A stretch of 64,000 bases of DNA from CAWFFV01 sp963814985 (GTDB taxonomy: Bacteria > Chloroflexota > Ktedonobacteria > Ktedonobacterales > Ktedonobacteraceae): contig CAWFFV010000018.1 of the NCBI GenBank assembly GCA_963814985.1, positions 213,940-277,939 on the forward strand, in the 5' to 3' direction. Within the stretch, counting starts at the first letter, position 1. Every line of letters begins with the position of its first letter. Positions 16,732 through 26,070 of this stretch are shown here, piece by piece. Made by a program: the position numbers and the translations under genes. A model generated the notes under the pieces. That model was not told the origin of the DNA. It was given only the letters and a program-made list of their open reading frames with translations, and made no database searches.

Positions 16732-18561
16732 ATGAGCAGAAAGGATTTTTCTATGAGCCATGCCATGGGAGCCTCTTCAACTATCATCCGCTTGCATACT
16801 GAGGATGCCATTGGTCAGTTGCGACGACGCGAAGGATTCATGGCAACTCTCGGTAGTGAGAATGGCGAGTTCAAGCTAGACTGGGTTGAGGGTGTAGCGC
16901 GTCTGCTAGCAGATGAGACGAAACTGGAAGAGGTGGAGGCTGAGGCAAGAGCACTCTGGCAACATGGCATTCGCCATCTGATCTGGGCAGGCATGGGAGG
17001 CTCGATCATTACAGTGCGGGTCCTGGCTGAAATGGATTTTTGTAGCAGTCATGGTGGAAATCATATAGCAATCTATCCACTTGACAGCACAGATCCTGCG
17101 GCACTCAACGAAATAGTACGGCGGATTGCCCAGGTAAAGGATTTATCGCTACCAACAGAAGGAACCATATTTGACTCGACATTTCGCCATTCATTACTCG
17201 ATGATGTGATGATAGTTGGTGTATCGATGGGTATGACATCCGAAGAGCCTATTACTCATCTGGCCTGGTTTGCAGATCTCTTGGGACAAGGACAATTACC
17301 TCTTGCTGAACATATTCTGGTAATGACACTTCCTGGTTCCTATCTGGATCAATTTGCTTGTGAGCATCAAATCCCAATTCGCCTTTTACAACTTGATGGT
17401 CGAACAGGCACTGGTGGCCGAATGAGTGCACCGACGACTCGCATTTTTTTGTTCCCTGCCGCCCTCTACCTCACTCGTCTATCTAACACGCCTGGACAGT
17501 TACGAGCAATGCTGAAGAAAGCATGGCAAAACTATAACATTGATCTGGCAACCAATCGTCCAACAGAGCATCCTTTTGTGCAATTAGCAGCCGCTCTTTA
17601 CGATACCAGTATCGATGGAGCATGCCGCCTCCTTATCGAGATGCCGGAGGGATGGCAGCCTCTTGTGGCCTGGATAGAGCAATTGATGGAGGAGAGCCTG
17701 GGTAAGGGAAAAAAGGGAGTTGTTGTCTTTGATGAGCAATCTCTCAATGCTCAAGCACCTTGCTTTCGTGCTGCCGATATGCTTCATGTGCGTATAGCAG
17801 CAGACGAGTCACAAGAGAATGATGGGTTTACACTTCAGCAACCCTCTATTGTCAGTCAAGACCCTCTTGAGAGACTAGCCGCCATTGCTACGAGCTTTCT
17901 TGGCTGGCAACTAAGTATGGCCCTTTACGGGTACCTCCACCGGATCACTTTTGCAGGTCAACCCGCCGTCGAGAACTACAAAGCACGAGCACGTGCGCTA
18001 CGCACCTTGAATGATCCCCTACAATCTGTGCAGAACTGGCAGGCAACTCTCAGAGGAGAGTGTCTTACATTGCTCGCACCTCCAGATACAAAGTTAGATG
18101 ATACTCCTGCCGCTATCTTTGTCAGAGCACTTCAACAGATGACCTCTCCTGGGGTAGGTTCTGGCTATCTTGACTTCACTTTCAACGGTGAGTCATTGGT
18201 GAGCCTCACCGGGATTATTGCGACTCATCTACACAGAATCGGCAATACATTACTAGGTATTCCAGTAAAGCTACGCCATGCCCCAGCGGCTTATCATTCA
18301 ACAGAACAGAGTGAGATGGATGGTCCTTCTTATCTGATAAGCCTGCGCATACTGATTCACGAACACGAAGAGTGCATCATTGGCACCTATACCGATGCAT
18401 TTCTGCGAGCACAGGCCATCAGTACATGGCAAGCGATGATAGAACAAGGACATCTCTGTTTCCTGCTGATCATCGATGGACAACAGGAGCAAGCAGTTGA
18501 ATCGCTTCAGCATTTTTTTGAGGCAGTCGAGTGCTATATGAATAATCAGGGAATGCTGTGA
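16732..18561 (+). CDS. Glucose-6-phosphate-isomerase-like (SIS fold) protein
   Basis: 609 aa. Residues about 85-110 read LIWAGMGGSIITVRVLAEM, similar to the phosphate-binding GMGGSS loop of phosphoglucose isomerase. A second half follows with a candidate SIS region. This layout resembles the PGI part of bifunctional transaldolase/PGI proteins of Chloroflexota and Actinobacteria. The catalytic Glu/His set was not confirmed. First gene of a tight three-gene sugar operon (16 bp then a 4-bp overlap), so a sugar-phosphate role is likely. ATG 16732 is used; ATG 16753 with AAGGA upstream is an alternative. Confidence 0.55.
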   Translation: MSRKDFSMSHAMGASSTIIRLHTEDAIGQLRRREGFMATLGSENGEFKLDWVEGVARLLADETKLEEVEAEARALWQHGIRHLIWAGMGGSIITVRVLAEMDFCSSHGGNHIAIYPLDSTDPAALNEIVRRIAQVKDLSLPTEGTIFDSTFRHSLLDDVMIVGVSMGMTSEEPITHLAWFADLLGQGQLPLAEHILVMTLPGSYLDQFACEHQIPIRLLQLDGRTGTGGRMSAPTTRIFLFPAALYLTRLSNTPGQLRAMLKKAWQNYNIDLATNRPTEHPFVQLAAALYDTSIDGACRLLIEMPEGWQPLVAWIEQLMEESLGKGKKGVVVFDEQSLNAQAPCFRAADMLHVRIAADESQENDGFTLQQPSIVSQDPLERLAAIATSFLGWQLSMALYGYLHRITFAGQPAVENYKARARALRTLNDPLQSVQNWQATLRGECLTLLAPPDTKLDDTPAAIFVRALQQMTSPGVGSGYLDFTFNGESLVSLTGIIATHLHRIGNTLLGIPVKLRHAPAAYHSTEQSEMDGPSYLISLRILIHEHEECIIGTYTDAFLRAQAISTWQAMIEQGHLCFLLIIDGQQEQAVESLQHFFEAVECYMNNQGML

Positions 18562-18576
18562 GAAGGGAGATAATGT

Positions 18577-19638
18577 ATGGCAGAGAAACTACGCTTCGGC
18601 ATTATTGGTTGTGGGGTGATTGGTCCACATCATGCTCGAACTATTACAAGCTTGCCTGATGCACAACTCATTGCAGTGGCCGATGCTCTTCCAGAAAGAG
18701 CACAAAAGCTTGCAGAGCAATACAATGTTACTTCTTATACTGACCCACAAGAGATGCTCACCCATGAACATCTGGATATTGTGACAATCTGTACTCCCAG
18801 TGGATTGCATGGGGAACATGCCTGTCTGGCTATGCATGCCGGCTGCCATGTGATCGTGGAAAAACCCATGGAGATCACACTTGCACGTATAGAGGAAATG
18901 TTACAAGTGCAACAGGAGACAGGACGCAAGCTTGCAGTAATTAGTCAGCACCGTTTCGATGCGGCCACCATGCAAGTGGGCTCTCTTGTAGAGCAAGAAG
19001 CTTTTGGTAGATTAGTGCTCGGCAACGCCATTATCCCGTGGTGGCGCTCTCAGAAGTACTACGATAGTGGCGCATGGCGCGGTACCTGGGAATTTGATGG
19101 AGGCGGTGTTCTGATGAACCAATCTATTCACTCGATCGACCTCCTTCAATGGCTGATGGGACCTGTAAAAAGTATCTACGCATATACAGATACGCTCGTC
19201 CATCGTATGGAGACAGAAGATGCGGCTGTGGCTATCTTGCGTTTTGTCAACGGGGCAATTGGTACTATTGCGGCAACAACAGGTGCCTATCCAGGCGTAA
19301 GCACCCATATCGAAATCTTTGGAGACAGGGGTTCGGCGAGAATTGAAAACGATCGCCTTAGTTATCTGCATCTTGCACGTGATGATCAGGCAGAAGTCGG
19401 AGCCTATGGAGGCACTCCTGTAAAAGTGGATCTTGCTGAAGACACTGCATCGGGCGCACAGAATCCCAGAGGGGTCTTCCAGTCAGATGCACATACCCTG
19501 CAAATCGCCGATATGATACGAGCAATCCGTGAAAACGGGACACCACTGGTTGATGGACAGGCCGGACGCCATCCCGTTGAGATCATCTTAGGTATCTACG
19601 AATCTGCCCGTACACACTGTGAGGTTACACTCTCATGA
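18577..19638 (+). CDS. Gfo/Idh/MocA family oxidoreductase
   Basis: 353 aa NAD(P)-dependent sugar or inositol dehydrogenase-like enzyme. The Rossmann loop is FGIIGCGVIGPHHARTI at the N-terminus. The family EKPMEI motif (Lys used in catalysis) is near residue 95. Downstream come a typical GGGVLMNQSIHSIDLLQWLMG stretch (His/Asp region) and the beta-sheet domain. Good GGGAG site before ATG 18577. The stop overlaps the next gene's ATG in ATGA, indicating coupled translation with the epimerase. Confidence 0.9.
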   Translation: MAEKLRFGIIGCGVIGPHHARTITSLPDAQLIAVADALPERAQKLAEQYNVTSYTDPQEMLTHEHLDIVTICTPSGLHGEHACLAMHAGCHVIVEKPMEITLARIEEMLQVQQETGRKLAVISQHRFDAATMQVGSLVEQEAFGRLVLGNAIIPWWRSQKYYDSGAWRGTWEFDGGGVLMNQSIHSIDLLQWLMGPVKSIYAYTDTLVHRMETEDAAVAILRFVNGAIGTIAATTGAYPGVSTHIEIFGDRGSARIENDRLSYLHLARDDQAEVGAYGGTPVKVDLAEDTASGAQNPRGVFQSDAHTLQIADMIRAIRENGTPLVDGQAGRHPVEIILGIYESARTHCEVTLS

Positions 19639-20507
19639 TTCATCTCTCAGCCTTCGCTGATGAAATTTCTCCAGACCTGAATGAGCAAATTGCCGTCTTG
19701 CAAAGTGAAGGTATTCGTTTTATCGATTTACGCTCGGTTTGGGGTATCAATGTCCTCGATCTCACTGACGACCAGGTAACCGAGGTAAAACAAACACTGG
19801 CTGTCCACAGAATCGGTGTTGCTGCCATCGGCTCACCAATTGGAAAAGTGCCCATTGACGGTTCATTTGCTGAGCATCTCCAACGCTTCGAGCGTGCTCT
19901 TACGGTGGCCCATGCTTTTGGAACACCGTTTATTCGCATGTTCTCTTTTTATACAGCAGAGAACAAAAGATTTGATGCAGTTTCATACAGGGCAGAGGTG
20001 CTCAGGCGACTACGCGAGATGACAACACAAGCGAGGGCAGCGGGAATAATTCTGCTTCATGAGAATGAGAAAGATATCTATGGTGATATCATTGCTCGTT
20101 GCGTCGATCTCCATCAGAGTATAGATGATGTACATTTCCGTGCTATCCTTGATCCCGCCAACTACCTTCAGTGTGCCCAAATACCCTACCCTGATGCTTA
20201 CGAAGCCATACATCCCTGGCTACACTCTGTACATGTCAAAGATGTACGCCCCGATGGGGTACTGGTCGTTGCAGGTGATGGCGCGGCACGCTGGCCAGAT
20301 CTGTTGCAGCGCTTACGCACAGACGGCTATGATGGTTTCTTTACTCTTGAGCCGCATCTGAGTGCTGCCGGGCGATATCAGGGCTTTAGTGGCCCTGATC
20401 TCTTCCGTAACGCATCGCGGGCCTTCCAGGGGCTGCTCCGTACTATGGGACTGGGATTATTCCTAAAACCAAACTGCATCAGGCCTGTGGCGTTAACACT
20501 GCATTGA
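19635..20507 (+). CDS. Sugar phosphate isomerase/epimerase (TIM barrel)
   Basis: 290 aa xylose-isomerase-like (AP endonuclease 2 superfamily) protein. Metal-ligand segments are visible: LLHENEKDIYGD (Glu), ILDPANYLQC (Asp), SVHVKDVRPDG (His) and FFTLEPHL (Glu). These enzymes epimerise or isomerise keto-sugars and often pair with Gfo/Idh dehydrogenases in inositol or rare-sugar pathways, as here. The last ~20 residues run over the end of the convergent C39-like gene (29-bp overlap). Confidence 0.85.
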   Translation: MIHLSAFADEISPDLNEQIAVLQSEGIRFIDLRSVWGINVLDLTDDQVTEVKQTLAVHRIGVAAIGSPIGKVPIDGSFAEHLQRFERALTVAHAFGTPFIRMFSFYTAENKRFDAVSYRAEVLRRLREMTTQARAAGIILLHENEKDIYGDIIARCVDLHQSIDDVHFRAILDPANYLQCAQIPYPDAYEAIHPWLHSVHVKDVRPDGVLVVAGDGAARWPDLLQRLRTDGYDGFFTLEPHLSAAGRYQGFSGPDLFRNASRAFQGLLRTMGLGLFLKPNCIRPVALTLH

Positions 20508-21402
20508 AGGTCTGCCACATACCCATAAACATAGGATATGTCATGCGCTTAAAATTATTAAGAGAGGAATCAGCCATATATACATACTGACTATCGCCAC
20601 CTCGTATAACAAAAAGATGGCCGCCTGGATAGTAGACTCTATCACGCACACTAACAATAACAGGAGCACCTTTGTTAGCAATAGCGATGATCTCCTGGAG
20701 GGTACGTGTATGGTTAGCACTGGTATCAAAGCCGAAGTGCGCAGCCGTCATTGCAATACCATCCTCACGCAACAACCCAAGCTGCGTATTCCATACTCCC
20801 AGATCCTGTTCCTCCTGTAAAACGTCCGCTGCAATGAGATGACGCCCATAAGCATTCATGACCATCTCCATAGCAATACCAGAACAAGAAGAGTAGGACC
20901 AGACATTCAGTTGATAGGAGTTATGGTACTGCGCAGGAGAAGCAGAGTCGACGCGTTGCAGGCGTATGCTGGCCGTTAGTGGGGCTGAATGGGCAGAGGT
21001 TTGCATATCAAATGGTTGTGCGTAACGGAGAAAGGAAAATCCCAGGCCCCTGGTTAAGCCTTGTAGCGTTCCTCCAGTCACGCTGTCCTGCACAAAAAAT
21101 GTGAGTAGCACCATGACAAGAAAACCAATGGAAACAAGGGTTCGACGACGTTTGTACCAGGAAGAGGACAAGGTAAATGCTGGTACTGGCTTTAACTCTT
21201 CAACACTTACAATACTGCCCTCGTGCAAATGCAAAACAGCAGTAACATGACGATCCAGGGGATGAGCTGGTAAAGTCGTGCTTGACTGAACTGCTAGCAT
21301 CCGCTTATGGCCTCTATACTCGCGCCACGCGCTGATGATCAAGGAGGTAATAATCAGCAGCATTACAACAAGTAAGAGTGCCGTGACGACGGCAGATAAC
21401 AT
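20479..21402 (-). CDS. Membrane protein with C39-like cysteine peptidase domain
   Basis: 307 aa. Two membrane helices (residues about 5-25 and 90-110) precede an external domain. It contains YSSCSGIAMEMVMNAYGR (candidate catalytic Cys), GAPVIVSVRDRVYYPGGHLFVIRGG (candidate His) and YMADSSLNNF (Asp/Asn region). This is the order of the C39-like papain-fold family. These process or cleave peptides, or act in cell-wall contexts; the partner is unknown. ATG 21402 follows an AGGT-like purine site. Confidence 0.65.
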   Translation of the reverse strand: MLSAVVTALLLVVMLLIITSLIISAWREYRGHKRMLAVQSSTTLPAHPLDRHVTAVLHLHEGSIVSVEELKPVPAFTLSSSWYKRRRTLVSIGFLVMVLLTFFVQDSVTGGTLQGLTRGLGFSFLRYAQPFDMQTSAHSAPLTASIRLQRVDSASPAQYHNSYQLNVWSYSSCSGIAMEMVMNAYGRHLIAADVLQEEQDLGVWNTQLGLLREDGIAMTAAHFGFDTSANHTRTLQEIIAIANKGAPVIVSVRDRVYYPGGHLFVIRGGDSQYVYMADSSLNNFKRMTYPMFMGMWQTFNAVLTPQA

Positions 21403-21503
21403 ATATTAACCTCACTGCAACAATTTTTCTATGGAAACCACTCCGTTATTTAGTATAACGTAAAGTTGAGTAAGCAACTCTGTTTCCATAAGAAACAGCC
21501 AAA

Positions 21504-21873
21504 TGAGGCTACAGATTTCTGATTCCTCAGCGCCTGAGACGCTTCGCTGACGTGTAATGAGTCATCCCGAACTTTTCCGGGACATGAAATGCCCTTTTTA
21601 CCTATTTGGCAAGCGGGAGTGCAGAGGGCGGCAGCCTTCTGCCGGGGCTCGGGGTGCCCCCAAAAGCATCTTTTCCTTCTTTTGCTCGCCGCTAGCGGCG
21701 AGAAAGAGAGGAAAAAGAAGCTATTGGGGACACCAGGGTTTGGCAACCCGCAAGCCCCGGCAGGGAAACCCTGCACCCCCGGTTTCGGGAAACTTTATGT
21801 CCCGGAAAAGTTCGGGATGACTCATTAATGAGAGTGAGTCACCTGCCGGTGGCGAGGAGATCTGAACAGTCAC
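21504..21873 (+). repeat. Type A repeat A6 interrupted by a type B element
   Basis: Left part CTGATTCCTCAGCGCCTGAGACGC and right part GGTGGCGAGGAGATCTGAACAGTCAC belong to a type A copy. The central arm is replaced by type B element B1 (21556-21826). Confidence 0.75.
21556..21826. repeat. Type B element B1 with 30-bp perfect terminal repeats
   Basis: 271 bp. Bases 21556-21585 and 21797-21826 are exact inverted complements, beginning AATGAGTCATCCCGAAC. The interior is an array of small hairpins, for example CGCCGCTAGCGGCG, and holds no credible gene. ORFs crossing it are artefacts of low-complexity palindromes. It replaces the central arm of repeat A6. Confidence 0.8.
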
Positions 21874-21946
21874 GAAATAGTTTAAACGCACTCAGAAAGA
21901 GAACATTTTATTCATCTTGCCCGATACAGCAGAAATGGTACGATAC

Positions 21947-21980
21947 GTGACAACTCCCCACGCATTCATGCGTGGGCTAC
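21947..21980 (-). mobile_element. IS200/IS605-like end hairpin remnant
   Basis: GTGACAACTCCCCACGCA followed by TTCATGCGTGGG forms an 8-bp stem (21957-21976). The GACAACTCCCC-hairpin layout resembles the subterminal end of IS200/IS605 elements read in reverse. No transposase is present, so this is at most a relic; it could also be a leader hairpin of the DUF72 gene. Confidence 0.35.
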
Positions 21981-22012
21981 ACACACCTGTTTGATAAATA
22001 AGGAGCCAGATT

Positions 22013-22865
22013 GTGTTCTATATTGGTTGTCCTATGTGGGGTTACAAAGAGTGGGTGGGGAAATTTTTCCCGGCACGTACGCCAGCAAGCGAATTTCTCC
22101 GTCTCTATAGTCAGCGCCTGACAAGCGTAGAGGGAAATACCACATTTTATGCCCTTCCCTCGGCTGAAACGGTTGCACGATGGACTCAGGAAACGCCACC
22201 GACGTTCCGTTTGTGTCCCAAGATTTCTCGTAGCATTAGCCATGCGCCACGTCTGGATACGAGCAAGGATGAGGTGCTATTCTTCGTAGAACGCATGCGT
22301 GGATTAGGCACACGACTGGGACCAATGTTCTTACAACTCCCTCCTATCTTTTGCGCCTGCCCACATTCCAGAATTGCAAGTATTTCTCGATTTCTGGCCA
22401 ACAGATGTACGTTTAGCTGTTGAGGTACGTCATCCCCATTTTTTTACCGAACCCCATACTGTCACATTGAATACTCTGCTCCGTCAGTACAATGTTGCAC
22501 GTGTAATGATGGATACACGCCCTATCCAGATCGGCTCACCTCAAGAGCGACAGGTTCATCAGGCACGCGAACGTAAACCTCACTTGCCCTTGCAGGTTGC
22601 CCTCACAACTGACTTTACCCTGATACGCTATATTGGTCATCCGCGTATGGAAGTCAACGAACCCTTCCTCAAGGAATGGGCACAACAATTAGGACAGTGG
22701 CTTACCCAGGGGATGACACCTTACGTCTTTTGCCACTGCCCCTTTGAGGAGCACTCGCCTTATATCTGCGCTGAACTCTATCAACAAGTCAAGACATTGG
22801 TCCCGCTTCCCGCTTTGCCCTGGCTACATGGGAAGATGGAACCTGAGCAGGCTCGATTGTTTTGA
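22013..22865 (+). pseudogene. DUF72 (YecE-like) protein, frameshifted
   Basis: GTG 22013 follows AAGGAG. The N-terminal part (YIGCPMWGYKEWVGKFFP, then VEGNTTFYALPS) is the standard DUF72 TIM-barrel start. The frame breaks after FLQLPPIF and resumes with PAHIPELQVFLDFWP, AVEVRHPHFF and the C-terminal YVFCHCPFEEHSPYICAELYQQV. The break is one extra T in the T4 run at 22349-22352; without it a single ~283-aa protein results, the normal length. DUF72 function is unknown. Convergent with the downstream glycosyltransferase. Confidence 0.8.
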
Positions 22866-24022
22866 CGAGAGCACGCGTGGGATGAATTAACGATGTCTGC
22901 GTCGTTGCATAAGTTGTGGTAGATAGTCGGCGCGAGAACTCGCTCTGCAATTACTTTCATATAGATATTGACATATTTCTCTGCCATTGCCCTGGCAGAG
23001 AAATGCTGCTCAGCATAAGCACGCACAACGGCCCGATCAAGTTCGTCAATTCGTGCAATAGCATGCTCCATCTCACCGATGTCATGAACCAGAAAACCAC
23101 TTTTTCCATGAGCCACGATTTCTGGTGCAGAGCCACGCGCAAAGGTAATCACAGGACAACCAACGGACATGGCCTCTATCATAACCATACCAAATGGCTC
23201 TTCCCACTGAATAGGGTTAAGAAATCCACGGGCACGACTTAACAGGTCAATTTTCTGGCGCATATTGACCGGACCAATATACTTGATTTGATGATGATCA
23301 ATCAGCGGTTTGATAGAGATCTGCAAAGTAGTTCACTGACTCGGGTACATGACGATCAATAGTACCAGCCAGAATCAGGGAACGCCCGCCCTCTTCGCCG
23401 CTCGGATCGCAAGGTGGGTTCCTTTTTCAGGAACAATACGACCTAACCACACAAAGAAATCTTCCGGTTGTTTGACCGTTGGCTGGAAGAAACCCATCGG
23501 AATTCCATGATGCACTACCCCTACAAAATTTAGGGGATAGGATACCTCTGCACGGGCACTCTCACTAATAGCAACCATCGGTACCGACTTCAGCCACTCC
23601 ATATAACAATGGTCAGCATCGCCTGTCCATGACTGGACACGATCAAAAGGGAAACGACTATGCAATGTAGTCACAAAAGGAGTTGCAAGATAAAACATAA
23701 GAGGGAAAATATACATATCCGCACTTGAAGAGAGATGAGCATGCACTATGTCAAAATCATGCTCTTTGATATATTCTACAGCCTTTTGGAGATGATAATA
23801 TGCCTTGAGATGCGCCTGCCATGGCACGCCTGCATCGATGAGTGACTGGGGAAAAAACAAAACGAGTTTTGCAGATGTTTTAGCGTCACCTGGAGCAAAC
23901 AGTGTTACATCATGCTTTTGCGCAACTTGTTCCTCTATCAAATTATAGATAACAATCTCAGTACCTCCGTAGTTCTTTGGCGGAATGGCAATCCACGGAG
24001 GTGCTATATGTGCGATCTTCAC
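22781..24022 (-). pseudogene. GT4 family glycosyltransferase, two frameshifts
   Basis: GTG 24022 with GAGGAGA upstream gives KIAHIAPPWIAIPPKNYGGTE, the typical GT4 N-terminus. The first fragment ends at LAIRAAKRAGVP where one C seems missing (about 23378). The chain LILAGTIDRHVPESVNYFADL then continues in the next frame before a second +1 shift near 23322. The C-terminal domain has the nucleotide-sugar site PFGMVMIEAMSVGCPVI (E-x7-E type). These transfer sugars from NDP-sugars in the cytoplasm. The extreme C-terminus reads into the DUF72 gene and may be artefactual. Confidence 0.75.
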
Positions 24023-24263
24023 AGGTATTCTCCTCTCCCTCAACTTACATCTGTATCGCGACCTTCTTACAGACAAAAAGCCATTTATAAGTGGCTCATC
24101 TTGTATACGCATAATCCCATTGAAAAGTTGCATTATGATGTAACAACTTTCTATCTATTTACATATAATACCTCCAATGAATAATAGATATGTGGACCAC
24201 ATGTCTTTCACAAATTACCGAATATCTCATCATTTATATATATTTTATGTTCTATAAAAAATA

Positions 24264-24380
24264 GTAACTACCCAGGTTCTCGCCATCTGCGATGGCTCGC
24301 TCTATTTTGTGTGGGTTGTGTTGCTCATAGTGGAGGTTGCGGCGCAACCTCCACTATGAGCAACACAACCCACACATAAT
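24264..24380 (-). repeat. Type A repeat A7, right end replaced
   Basis: Left terminus GTAACTACCCAGGT, then a central palindrome with perfect 32-base arms around TTGCGGCGCAA. The GCGCC hairpin and second terminus are missing and replaced by the palindrome 24381-24425. Confidence 0.8.
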
Positions 24381-24425
24381 ATGAATCATCTCGAACTTTT
24401 GAAATAAAAATTCGGGATGATTCAT
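24381..24425. terminator. ATGAATCATC palindrome after copZ
   Basis: 45-bp imperfect palindrome (ATGAATCATCTCGAA ... TTCGGGATGATTCAT). It equals a collapsed pair of type B terminal repeats and lies 12 bp past the copZ stop, where it could end transcription. Confidence 0.45.
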
Positions 24426-24437
24426 GAAGAAAGTTGT

Positions 24438-24647
24438 CTATTTTGACACTGTGTACCCAATCTCATCGAGTACGGCTTTGATCTTCGACACCGTCACCTG
24501 CTGCGAATCATAATTCACAAGTACTGTTTTAGCGGGGATATCCACCTTCACATTTCCGACACCCCCAACTTTCCCCAGGGAATCTTCAATAGCACGCTGA
24601 CAATGCTCACACGAAATATCAGGAGCCACCAATGTTATATTTTCCAC
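24438..24647 (-). CDS. copZ: CopZ-like heavy-metal-associated domain protein
   Basis: 69 aa from GTG 24647, chosen because AAAGG lies about 10 bases upstream and because it gives the exact HMA-domain length. The metal site is APDISCEHCQRAIED (CxxC with preceding loop), followed by GKVGGVGNVKVD and a beta-alpha-beta ferredoxin-like fold. It would carry Cu(I) to a P-type ATPase or repressor; no ATPase lies beside it. A pair of GTATAC palindromes just upstream may be a metal-responsive operator. Confidence 0.8.
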   Translation of the reverse strand: MENITLVAPDISCEHCQRAIEDSLGKVGGVGNVKVDIPAKTVLVNYDSQQVTVSKIKAVLDEIGYTVSK

Positions 24648-24710
24648 GATCGGTATGCCTTTCTCAACTATTGTGTGTTCTACAGTTTCACAATACCAAC
24701 TTTCTTCGTC

Positions 24711-24737
24711 GGTATACCCATTCCCTATAGTATACCC
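24711..24737 (-). promoter_or_regulatory. Candidate metal-responsive operator/promoter of copZ
   Basis: GGTATACC and GTATACCC sit 18 bp apart centre to centre around a C-rich spacer, about 65 bp upstream of the copZ start. GTATAC/CCC tracts recall CsoR-type copper boxes, but no regulator gene is in the window. Confidence 0.3.
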
Positions 24738-24874
24738 TCCGAGAAGGGTTAAGAGCGGGGAACATTTGCGCGATTGACCCAAGTGTATTAGAGTATAAAG
24801 AGAGCCTGCCAGAGATTTTCCAGACTCAACGCTAACTCATCTAGCTGATAACAAGAAAGATACATGGCAGATAT

Positions 24875-25980
24875 ATGGCATCTACACAAACACCAGAAAT
24901 CAAAGAGCAGCCAATTACAAAAGGTCAGCAGAGGCGACGCCGTCTCCCGCTTCTCTTGCTCGCATTTGTACTTATAAGCGTCCTCATCGGATGGCAGTTA
25001 GTAAGTACACAGAGCAACAATACTGATCCAGCGGTAGCTGGCCGGCCACTATCAAACTCGCAAACACACCTCCACACTGTAGAGCTGGGAGGAAAGCCTG
25101 GCCAGTTATATCTTGGCACACATTTTGGTCTATTTACAAGCAATGATGGTGGGCATACATGGCCTCAGACAAGAGGAATGTTGAATAACCTGATGATTAC
25201 GGCTATCGCGGTAAGCCCTGGCAATGCGGATTCTCTTGCAGTCGTTGGAATTCCCAGTACCAGTTCAGGATCACCATTTGGTATTTACTTTAGCAAGGAT
25301 GGCGGGCAAAACTGGCTGCTACAGAAGCCACTGATTTGCCAGAGACAGCATATCCATTTACAGTTTTTGCTGGTACATCTAATAAAAACTATTTTTATGC
25401 CTTCTATCTCTATGCTGGATGGTTCGAGACACAAGACATGGGAAAGAGTTGGAGATCTATTTCAGCAGATACCCTCTCAAATACGCAAGCACAATCCTTG
25501 TTTGCTTTTCCCAATAATCCTGACCACTTGTTACTGGGAGGAGATCAGGGGCTGTTCGAAAGTAAGGATCATGGGCAACACTGGAGCAAGATCGTTGCTG
25601 TGCAGGGTACCGTCCAGAGCATCATTGCTTCAAAGCATAAACCATCGACGGTTTTTTGTGTTACCGATCAGGGACTCTATCGATGGAAGGATGATAGTAC
25701 ACAAATCACTTTATTAGCATATCCGGGGAATATCCCCTTCTCACAAATTTCTGTTGATGCCACAGGAAACATACTCTATGGCTTATCTGGACACGACCTC
25801 TGGTATTCAAATAACGCTGGAGAAAGCTGGCAGCTACGCACACATTTCGACCGTACAGACCTTATCTCCCTCGTTCTTGATCCATGGCATCCTGAACAAC
25901 TCTATGCAGGCTTCTTCCTGCCAGCCAAAGTCTTGCTCAGTACCAATAGTGGAAACACATGGCAAACTCTTACGGACTAG
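24875..25980 (+). pseudogene. Ycf48/BNR-repeat beta-propeller membrane protein, frameshifted
   Basis: One N-terminal membrane helix (LPLLLLAFVLISVLIGWQL), then BNR/sialidase-type Asp boxes: SNDGGHTWP, SKDGGQNWL, SKDHGQHWS, SNNAGESWQ and STNSGNTWQ. The first half (to QKP) and second half (ATDLPETAYPFTVFAG onward) are in different frames; one G appears to be missing in AAGCC near 25325. Reconstructed length is about 368 aa. Such propellers are extracytoplasmic and of varied role. It directly precedes the two-component pair, but a link is unproven. Confidence 0.75.
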
Positions 25981-26070
25981 TACAATTCCCTTGACTGATA
26001 AAAGCGTTGGGCATATAGTTAACAAGGTAATAATATAGCAAGGTGAAAGAGCAGGAAGTGAGTTCCAGCA

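Noticed and set aside
21450..21828. Three overlapping ORFs of 79-108 codons on both strands
   Set aside because: All lie in type B element B1; its inverted repeats open frames on both strands. No start signals or domain content.
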